DNA from: UBA11373 sp035291545
Lineage (GTDB): Bacteria > Actinomycetota > Acidimicrobiia > Spongiisociales > UBA11373
Assembly: GCA_035291545.1 (NCBI GenBank)
Contig: DATDRW010000071.1
Location: 1 to 53,717, forward strand
DNA length: 53,717 nt
Direction: 5' to 3'
The position numbers were made by a program, and so were the translations under genes. How positions within the stretch are numbered: position 1 is the stretch's first letter; the number at the start of each line of letters is the position of its first letter. Below the pieces are notes generated by a model. It was given only the letters and a program-made list of their open reading frames with translations, was not told the origin of the DNA and ran no database searches. Shown here piece by piece: positions 48,201 through 53,717 of this stretch.

Positions 48201-48420
48201 GTCGAGCCTTCGGCTCGACTCCGCAATTCGCCAGTCCCGGGTTGTCGCCTCGCCTTCGGCTCGGCTCCGCAATTCGTCAGTCCCGCGTATTGGTAGTGCG
48301 CGTCTCTTGTGGGTTCTCGGGTCGAGGTGAGCGCGTCTCGCGGCGCAATTCGTCAGACGGGTGGAGCATGCTCGGCGCGATCCTCCGGCGAATTGCGAAT
48401 TGCGAATTGCGAATTTGCCT
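48201..48420. repeat. Hairpin direct repeats and heptads (Q)
   Basis: Two copies of a ~38-bp unit (48201-48240 and 48245-48286) share a hairpin around CCTTCGG (CGAGCC/GGCTCG in copy 1), then TCCGCAATTCG-Y-CAGTCCCG. A third partial copy CGCAATTCGTCAG is at 48341-48353. At 48391-48413 lie three to four GCGAATT heptads, the same unit as the array at 6330-6355. No gene is seen in 48188-48428. Confidence 0.7.
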
Positions 48421-48428
48421 TTCGCGGC

Positions 48429-49565
48429 TCAGGAGGTCGAGGGCTTGGCCCGGGTTGCCGTCAGCAGCAGCACCGCCCCGGCCAGGGCCACGTACACCCC
48501 GTACCCGAGAGCGTCGATGGTGTCGCTCAGCGTGCCGTCGACCCCCCGATCCACCTGGAAGACGAAGACGCCGGCGGCGGCGATGCCGGCGATCCCGGTG
48601 AGGCGGCGCAACCCATCGGGCACCCCGGGCAGGAACGAGGCGAGGAGCCCTATCGCTCCGAGCCCGGCGACGACGAATCCGAGAGCGGGATCGCCGGACG
48701 CCGCCAGATCCCATAGGAAGGGCAGAGCGACGTCGAAGGCGTTTGCGGTGAATCCGCCAACGTCGAACCAGGGGAGGAAGGCGGCGGCGATCATTGCGGC
48801 GGCGCCGACGGCTCCAAACGGGAAGGCGCCCCCCGTGGAGGATGCCTGCGTGCCCGTTGCGGCCGTGGTCATCGGAAGGAGGCGACGGGTGTCGACCCAA
48901 CCGGTCCATCCGTTCGACCCCACCACTCGGGCCCAGTCGCCCCGGCGCTCGGCGATGCTCAATTCGACCCTCGCCTGCAGGGTGGCGACGGGTTCGACCG
49001 CCGGGTCGGGCTTGGGCCACGCCCTGAGCCCGCCTTCGGGCACCCGGTGGGTGGGCGACCACACCTGTGAGATCACCATCGTGGGTGTGGCGTCGGCCGC
49101 AACCGGGGTCGCTTCTGCGACGGCAGGCGCCGCGGCCGGTGGGGCGGCCGGCATGGTCTCCACGATCGCGGAGGGCACCGAGCCGGCGGCGCGATCGGTA
49201 GCGGCGACGAGTTCATTGAGGGCGGCCACGAATCCCTGACGGGTGAGACCGTCGATGTAGAGAGTCGCGGTCAGTGTCATCTCCATGGTGGCGTCGTCGG
49301 CTGCCACCGTTCCGGTGACCCCCGATCCGCGTCCCGGGAGCGCCCGCCGCACCGCCTCCACGCGGGTGGCGTCGGCGGTGTGCTCCGTGTGATGGTGGGT
49401 CAGCTGCACCCGCTCGTCGTCGGCGGTCACCATGACGGTGATCGGCGTGTCCCCGGCGACGGTGAGCGTGCCGTCGCCGGCGACACTCACCCCCGGTTCT
49501 GCCTTCGCCCAATCGGCGATCTTTTCGAGTGCATTGCGGTCCGGAGATGATCCGTTGGTGGCCAT
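48429..49565 (-). CDS. Membrane protein with N-terminal domain and SH3-like region
   Basis: A 378-residue protein. Residues ~10-130 form a soluble domain with alternating strands (GTLTVAGDTPITVMVTADD, TATLYIDGLTRQGFVAAL) that resembles the small YbjN/chaperone-like sensory fold, an Ala/Pro linker follows (~135-165), an SH3-type beta barrel lies at ~185-245 (LQARVELSIAERRGDWARVVGSNGWTGWVD), and the last ~120 residues contain four membrane helices. SH3 domains of this type bind cell-wall peptides, here probably on the inner side or in a loop. ATG at 49565 is supported by TAGCGT exactly 6 nt upstream. Family not recognised with certainty. Confidence 0.75.
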   Translation of the reverse strand: MATNGSSPDRNALEKIADWAKAEPGVSVAGDGTLTVAGDTPITVMVTADDERVQLTHHHTEHTADATRVEAVRRALPGRGSGVTGTVAADDATMEMTLTATLYIDGLTRQGFVAALNELVAATDRAAGSVPSAIVETMPAAPPAAAPAVAEATPVAADATPTMVISQVWSPTHRVPEGGLRAWPKPDPAVEPVATLQARVELSIAERRGDWARVVGSNGWTGWVDTRRLLPMTTAATGTQASSTGGAFPFGAVGAAAMIAAAFLPWFDVGGFTANAFDVALPFLWDLAASGDPALGFVVAGLGAIGLLASFLPGVPDGLRRLTGIAGIAAAGVFVFQVDRGVDGTLSDTIDALGYGVYVALAGAVLLLTATRAKPSTS

Positions 49566-49571
49566 GGCCGC

Positions 49572-49577
49572 AACGCT
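49572..49577 (-). promoter_or_regulatory. -10 box of the SH3-domain protein gene
   Basis: TAGCGT on the minus strand, 6 nt before the ATG at 49565. It faces an identical TAGCGT on the plus strand at 49605 (divergent promoters about 28 bp apart). Confidence 0.45.
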
Positions 49578-49604
49578 ACTCCGCCCCGCGCGGCCCGGCG
49601 TGGG

Positions 49605-49610
49605 TAGCGT
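49605..49610 (+). promoter_or_regulatory. Possible -10 box of the YbdK-type gene
   Basis: TAGCGT, 27 nt before the GTG at 49638. This would give a ~20-nt leader with GAGG as ribosome site. Confidence 0.35.
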
Positions 49611-49637
49611 GGCACCCCTCCAGCCCTGCGAGGTGGC

Positions 49638-50768
49638 GTGCAGCGTCCGGCTTTCACCATCGGCATCGAGGAGGAGTACCTCCTCGTCGACCCCTTGACC
49701 CGCGACCTGGTGCGGGATCCCGGGGACGACGTGTGGAGTGCCTTCCGCGAGGTGCTCGGCTCTCAGGTCAGCCCCGAGTTCCTCAGGGCCCAGATCGAGG
49801 TGGGCACCACCATCTGCCGTACCGTCGCCGAGGCTCGCCGCGATCTCGCCGGGCTCCGCCGCCGGCTGGTCGGCGTTGCCGAGGAGCACGGGATGCGGCT
49901 CATCGCGGCTTCCACCCACCCCTTTGCCGATTGGGCCGACCAGCAGGTCACCGATCGGGAGCGCTACCTGCTCCTCGTCAAGGACCTGCGGGTCGTGGTG
50001 CGTCGTCTGGTGATCTGCGGGATGCACGTCCACGTCGGCATCGAGGACCCCGAGGTTCGCATCGATCTGATGAACCAGGTGTCGTACTTTCTACCGCACC
50101 TGTTGGCGTTGAGCACCTCTTCTCCGTTCTGGCACGGTATGGAGAGCGGGCTCAAGTCGTACCGGCTCAGCGTGTTCCGCTCGCTCCCCCGGACCGGCAT
50201 CCCCGAGCAGTTCTCATCGTGGGCCGAGTACCGCCGTCACGTCGATGCCCTGGTCGCCCCGGGGCTCATCGAGGACGCCTCCAAGCTGTGGTGGGACGTT
50301 CGGCCGTCGGAGAGGTACCCGACGCTGGAGTTGCGCATCTCCGACGTGTGCACCCGCATCGACGACGGCATGGCGGTGGCGGCGCTCTTCCAGTCGATCC
50401 TGGCGATGTTGTTCCGGCGCCGGTCCCACAACCAGCGCTGGCGCCACTACGCGCCGATGCTGATCGCCGAGAACGTGTGGCGCGCCCAGCGGTACGGGAC
50501 CGAGGGCTCGCTCATGGATTTCGGCCGGGGTGAGCTCGTGCCCTTCTCGGACCTGCTCGAGGAGATCATCGACCTGGTGCGCGAGGACGCCGAGGAGCTG
50601 GGGTGCGTCGCCGAGGTGGAGTACGCCAGGAACGTCGTCGCCTCGGGGACGAGCGCCGACCGGCAGGTCGCCACCTACCAGGCGGCCATCGCCGCCGGAG
50701 GGGACGAGCAGGCGGCGCTCGCCGCCGTCGTCGACGAACTGATCGCGGACACCGCCACCGGTCTCTGA
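49638..50768 (+). CDS. ybdK: Carboxylate-amine ligase of the YbdK / GCS2 family
   Basis: A 376-residue glutamate-cysteine ligase-like enzyme (GCS2, YbdK branch), which forms a gamma-glutamyl or similar amide bond with ATP. Typical features: F-T-I-G-I-E-E-E-Y-L-L-V-D-P at the start, Q-I-E-V-G-T near residue 52, I-C-G-M-H-V-H-V-G near residue 130, W-W-D-V-R-P near 218, T-L-E-L-R-I-S-D near 230 and G-x3-R-Y-G-T-E-G. Length is normal. In actinobacteria such enzymes can serve ergothioneine (EgtA) or unknown thiol pathways. GTG start with GAGG upstream. Substrate open. Confidence 0.88.
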   Translation: MQRPAFTIGIEEEYLLVDPLTRDLVRDPGDDVWSAFREVLGSQVSPEFLRAQIEVGTTICRTVAEARRDLAGLRRRLVGVAEEHGMRLIAASTHPFADWADQQVTDRERYLLLVKDLRVVVRRLVICGMHVHVGIEDPEVRIDLMNQVSYFLPHLLALSTSSPFWHGMESGLKSYRLSVFRSLPRTGIPEQFSSWAEYRRHVDALVAPGLIEDASKLWWDVRPSERYPTLELRISDVCTRIDDGMAVAALFQSILAMLFRRRSHNQRWRHYAPMLIAENVWRAQRYGTEGSLMDFGRGELVPFSDLLEEIIDLVREDAEELGCVAEVEYARNVVASGTSADRQVATYQAAIAAGGDEQAALAAVVDELIADTATGL

Positions 50769-50812
50769 GCCGTGGGGGCGTCGGAGCAGCCTGAACGAAC
50801 ACGGCTTCTGGC

Positions 50813-50818
50813 TAGGGT
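50813..50818 (+). promoter_or_regulatory. Possible -10 box of tldD
   Basis: TAGGGT, 10 nt before the ATG at 50829; longer than the usual 6-8 nt. Confidence 0.3.
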
Positions 50819-50828
50819 GCGTGCCGCC

Positions 50829-52268
50829 ATGTTTGATCACGCTCGGGCCGCCGTCGAAGCCGCCCTTGCCGTCGGCGCCTCGTACGCCGACGCCCGCTAT
50901 GTCGAGAGTCGGGACGAGCAGATCGAGGTCCTCAACGGCAGCGTCGAGCAACTCGATCGCGGAGAAGCCGCCGGTATCGGGGTGCGCGCCCTGGTCGGAT
51001 CGTCGTGGGGGTTCTTCGGCACCCACGACCTCTCTCCGGCGGCCCTGCGTTCGGCAGGGAACCGGGCGACCGAGATCGCTAAGGCTTCGGCCGTCGTCCC
51101 GGGAAAGCCGTCGCCTCTCGCCGATGTCCCCATCGTCGAGGCCGAGTACGAGACCCCGTATGCCGAGGCGCCGTTGGAGGTGCCGCTCTCCGAGAAGGTC
51201 GACCTGCTGATGGCGGTCACCGCCGCCATGCAGGAGGTCGAAGAGGTCCGTCTCGCCCGGGCCTCATTGGGCGCCTGGGACACCCACAAGTGGTTCGTGT
51301 CCTCCCAGGGTCACCGCATCCACCAGCACATCGTCGAGACCGGGGGCGGATTCGATGCCACGGCGGTCGGTGACGGCGAGACCCATCGGCGTTCCTTCCC
51401 ACAGTCGTTCGGCCAGTTCGAGACCGGCGGCTTCGAGGTGATCCGCCGCTGGGACTTCCTCGGCAACGCTCCCCGGATCGCCGACGAGGCTGCGGCGGTA
51501 CTCAAAGCCGACGACTGTCCCGAGGGGGAGATGACCATCATCCTCGAGGCCAGCCAGTTGGCGTTGCAGATCCACGAGTCGGTGGGCCACGCCATCGAGC
51601 TCGACCGGATCCTGGGATGGGAGGCGGCCTTCGCCGGCACCTCGCACCTGCAGCTCGACAGACTCGGCACTCACCGCTACGGATCGGACCTGATGAACAT
51701 CACTGCCGACGCCACACTTCTCGGCGCCCTGGGGACCTTCGGCTTCGACGACGAGGGAACCCCGGCGCAGCGGGTGCCGATCGTCGATCGAGGCCGCTGG
51801 GTGGGGGTGCTCTCGGGCCGCGACTCGGCCGCCATCGCCGGCCTGCCCCCGGGAGGCATGGTTCGCGCCGATGGGTACGCCCGTCTCCCGATGGTGCGGA
51901 TGACCAATGTCGGGTTGCTCCCCGGGGACTCTTCCCTCGACGAGATGATCGCCGCCACCGACCGTGGGATCTTCATGTCGACCAACCGTTCCTGGTCGAT
52001 CGACGACAAGCGGCTCAACTTCCAGTTCGGCTGCGAGGTCGGCTGGGAGATCAAGAAAGGGAAGCTGGGCCGCATGGTGAAGAACCCGACCTACACCGGG
52101 ATCACCCCCCGCTTCTGGGCTCAGTTGGACATGCTCGGCGGGGAAGCGGAGTGGGTGCACTGGGGTACGCCGAACTGCGGCAAGGGCCAGCCGATCCAGA
52201 TCGCCCACACCGGCCATTCGGCTTCGCCGGGGCGGTTCGCCGAGGTGCGGGTGGGGGTGAAGGGATGA
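50829..52268 (+). CDS. tldD: TldD metallopeptidase subunit
   Basis: A 479-residue subunit of the TldD/TldE zinc protease, which matures small peptides (microcin B17, CcdA degradation in E. coli; quinone-cofactor or RiPP peptides elsewhere). The catalytic H-E-S-V-G-H (HExxxH) is at residues 249-254. Other family blocks are near the end: F-Q-F-G-C-E-V-G-W, and W-G-T-P-N-C-G-K-G-Q-P near 460. Length fits. ATG at 50829; the next gene overlaps by ATGA, so the pair is made together. A substrate peptide was not found in the window. Confidence 0.93.
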   Translation: MFDHARAAVEAALAVGASYADARYVESRDEQIEVLNGSVEQLDRGEAAGIGVRALVGSSWGFFGTHDLSPAALRSAGNRATEIAKASAVVPGKPSPLADVPIVEAEYETPYAEAPLEVPLSEKVDLLMAVTAAMQEVEEVRLARASLGAWDTHKWFVSSQGHRIHQHIVETGGGFDATAVGDGETHRRSFPQSFGQFETGGFEVIRRWDFLGNAPRIADEAAAVLKADDCPEGEMTIILEASQLALQIHESVGHAIELDRILGWEAAFAGTSHLQLDRLGTHRYGSDLMNITADATLLGALGTFGFDDEGTPAQRVPIVDRGRWVGVLSGRDSAAIAGLPPGGMVRADGYARLPMVRMTNVGLLPGDSSLDEMIAATDRGIFMSTNRSWSIDDKRLNFQFGCEVGWEIKKGKLGRMVKNPTYTGITPRFWAQLDMLGGEAEWVHWGTPNCGKGQPIQIAHTGHSASPGRFAEVRVGVKG

Positions 52269-53596
52269 CCGACGCCCGCACCGCCGCCGACCACCTCATC
52301 GAGATCATCGGCGATCGCGCCGAGGCGGAAGCCATCGTGGCGGTGGGCCGTGCCGAACTCACCCGTTTCGCCAACTCCTTCATCCATCAGAACGTGGGGG
52401 AGGAGTATGTGAACGTGCGGCTCCGGGTGGCCGCTGCCGGACGGGTCGCCTCCGTCACCGGCAACCCGGCCGACGCCGCCGCCCTCTCCAAGCTCGCCGA
52501 GGACGCCCTCACCGTCGCGGCCACCCAACGGGTGGATGCGGATTGGCCGGGGCTCACCGCGCCGGTCGTCATCGCCCCCGCGGACTTCTCCCACCAGTCG
52601 ACCACCGGCGCCACTCCGAAAGGCCGGGCCGCGGCGGTGAAGGCCTTCGTCGGCGCCGGCAAAGACCTGCTCGGCGCCGGGTTCTGCGACACCGACTCGT
52701 TCGAAACCGCCTTCGCCAACAGCGCCGGGCACCGGGTTTCCGCCCGGGGGAGCCGGGCCACCATCGACGGCATTCACCAGACCGGGCAGAGCGCCGGTTC
52801 GGCGCATCAGACCTCTAACGCATTCTCCGACCTCGACGGTGCGGTTGCCGGGGCGCTCGCAGCCGACCGCGCCCGGCGCGGCCTGCACGCCTTCGACCTC
52901 AAGCCGGGGGACTACGAGGTGGTCCTGGCGCCGGAACCGGTCGCCACCATTGCGGTGTTTCTCGACTTCTACGGGCTCAACGGCAAGGCGGTCAACGAGG
53001 ACCAATCGTTCGTCGAGTTGGGTGCCGCTCAGTTCGACGAGCGGATCACGATGATCGACGACCCGATGGGATTTGGTGCGCTCGGCGAGTCGTACGACGC
53101 CGAGGGGACGCCCAAGCAAACCACCACGCTGGTTGAGGCCGGGGTTACCAGGACTGCGGTGCACGACCGGCGCTCTGCCCGGAGGGCCGGCACCACCTCC
53201 ACGGGTCATGCCTGGGCGATGAGCGGTTCCCTCGGACCGCTCGCCGGTCACGTGGTGGTGCGTGCGGGCACCGATTCGGTGGAGGAGATGATCGCCGCGG
53301 TGGAACGCGGGGTGTACGTCGCCACCTTCAACTACTGCCGCATCCTCGATCCGAAGAGTCAGGTAGTCACCGGCCTCACCCGCAACGGCACGTTCATGAT
53401 CGAGAACGGCGTGATCACCGGTGCGGTGACCAACCTCCGCTTCACCCAGTCGTTCCTCAAAGCGCTCGGCCCGGGGAACGTGCTCGGGGTGGGCAACGAT
53501 CTTCGCTACGCCAACTCCGAGTTCGGCCAGGGCGTGGTGCGGGCGCCCTCGCTGCGCCTCGGGTCCTGGCACTTCACGGGAGGGGCGGAAGGGTGA
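52265..53596 (+). CDS. tldE: TldE/PmbA protease subunit
   Basis: A 443-residue partner of TldD. It shares the fold but has no HExxxH, as expected for TldE/PmbA. Family-typical segments are N-S-F-I-H-Q-N-V near residue 39, F-A-N-S-A-G-H near 157, G-L-N-G-K-A-V-N-E near 239 and T-F-N-Y-C-R-I-L near 357. Its ATG overlaps the TldD stop (ATGA). Both act in the cytoplasm; the complex cuts unfolded short peptides, often precursors of peptide natural products. Confidence 0.92.
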   Translation: MTDARTAADHLIEIIGDRAEAEAIVAVGRAELTRFANSFIHQNVGEEYVNVRLRVAAAGRVASVTGNPADAAALSKLAEDALTVAATQRVDADWPGLTAPVVIAPADFSHQSTTGATPKGRAAAVKAFVGAGKDLLGAGFCDTDSFETAFANSAGHRVSARGSRATIDGIHQTGQSAGSAHQTSNAFSDLDGAVAGALAADRARRGLHAFDLKPGDYEVVLAPEPVATIAVFLDFYGLNGKAVNEDQSFVELGAAQFDERITMIDDPMGFGALGESYDAEGTPKQTTTLVEAGVTRTAVHDRRSARRAGTTSTGHAWAMSGSLGPLAGHVVVRAGTDSVEEMIAAVERGVYVATFNYCRILDPKSQVVTGLTRNGTFMIENGVITGAVTNLRFTQSFLKALGPGNVLGVGNDLRYANSEFGQGVVRAPSLRLGSWHFTGGAEG

Positions 53597-53622
53597 GACC
53601 GCTCGGCCCCATGGGCCGGGCC

Positions 53623-53671
53623 GTCCATAGTCCATAGTCAATCGACGGACGACGGACGATGGACGATGGGC
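53623..53671. repeat. Heptad repeat array (R)
   Basis: Units GTCCATA, GTCCATA, GTCAATC, GACGGAC, GACGGAC, GATGGAC, GATGGGC keep the 7-bp phase. Related units GATGGAC/GACGATG are in elements E and O. It ends just before a TACATT box. Confidence 0.78.
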
Positions 53672-53674
53672 GCC

Positions 53675-53680
53675 TACATT
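53675..53680 (+). promoter_or_regulatory. -10 box of the last gene
   Basis: TACATT, 9 nt before ATG at 53690. Confidence 0.35.
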
Positions 53681-53689
53681 TCTCCCCGC

Positions 53690-53717
53690 ATGAACGTCAC
53701 CCGCCTCCTTCCTCGCT
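53690..53717 (+). CDS. Start of a gene cut by the window edge
   Basis: Only nine codons (MNVTRLLPR) are inside. Support is the TACATT box 9 nt upstream and the end of the tldE gene 94 bp before. No function can be inferred. Confidence 0.4.

Overview
The window is a compact, very GC-rich stretch of an actinobacterial chromosome. The main signs are a DUF222/HNH gene, an LCP cell-wall ligase, a septum-formation-type lipoprotein, an actinobacterial caa3-type cytochrome oxidase, GTG starts, ATGA/GTGA gene overlaps, and many genes whose start codon lies 6-10 nt after a TAnnnT box with no Shine-Dalgarno sequence (leaderless transcription). The content looks like a deep-branching free-living actinobacterium, for example class Acidimicrobiia, but the sequence alone does not fix the lineage.

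Layout. 0-1.6 kb: a cut-off acyltransferase and an 8-oxoguanine deaminase. 1.9-5.4 kb: a heterodimeric ABC exporter with a possible leader peptide. 5.8-7.7 kb: hypoxanthine phosphoribosyltransferase and an aldolase/citrate-lyase-like protein. 7.8-12.3 kb: a urate-to-ureidoglycolate operon (allB, alc, uraD, uraH, puuD). 12.4-19.8 kb: HIT protein, ornithine-cyclodeaminase-like enzyme, CysQ-like phosphatase, double GNAT, phenylalanine hydroxylase, AidB-like acyl-CoA dehydrogenase, HNH protein. 20-23 kb: hflX, a selenocysteine tRNA, a membrane-anchored XRE protein and a D-2-hydroxyacid dehydrogenase. 23.2-29.1 kb: a thioredoxin-like lipoprotein and ctaC-D-E-IV-G. 29-34.3 kb: envelope proteins, LCP ligase, DUF255 protein. 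34.4-37.9 kb: a principal-type sigma factor behind a promoter and a perfect CRP-type palindrome, a CBS protein, two tandem unknown paralogues, LOG. 38-41.3 kb: tryptophanase, an ATP-grasp-like protein and a MobA-like transferase. 41.4-44.1 kb: a structured leader RNA, an RCK channel with an atypical pore, a cyclic-nucleotide-binding protein and an MBL hydrolase. 44.2-53.7 kb: a DUF4015 protein, split XdhC, lipoprotein, nitroreductase, YbdK-type ligase and TldD/TldE.

How the genes fit together. Purine salvage (hpt) and purine breakdown (8-oxoguanine deaminase, PuuD pathway) sit together. XdhC and a MobA-like protein further on suggest a molybdenum xanthine dehydrogenase elsewhere that makes the urate. 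PuuD carries its own cytochrome c, so the caa3 oxidase encoded here is a possible final electron acceptor.

The most unusual signal is in the gaps. In a genome where genes mostly abut or overlap, nearly every longer gap is filled by arrays with a strict 7-bp period. The unit sequence differs from gap to gap and even changes within one array while the 7-bp phase is kept. Many arrays are built as two inverted arms around a short centre, and several end directly at the -10 box of the next gene.
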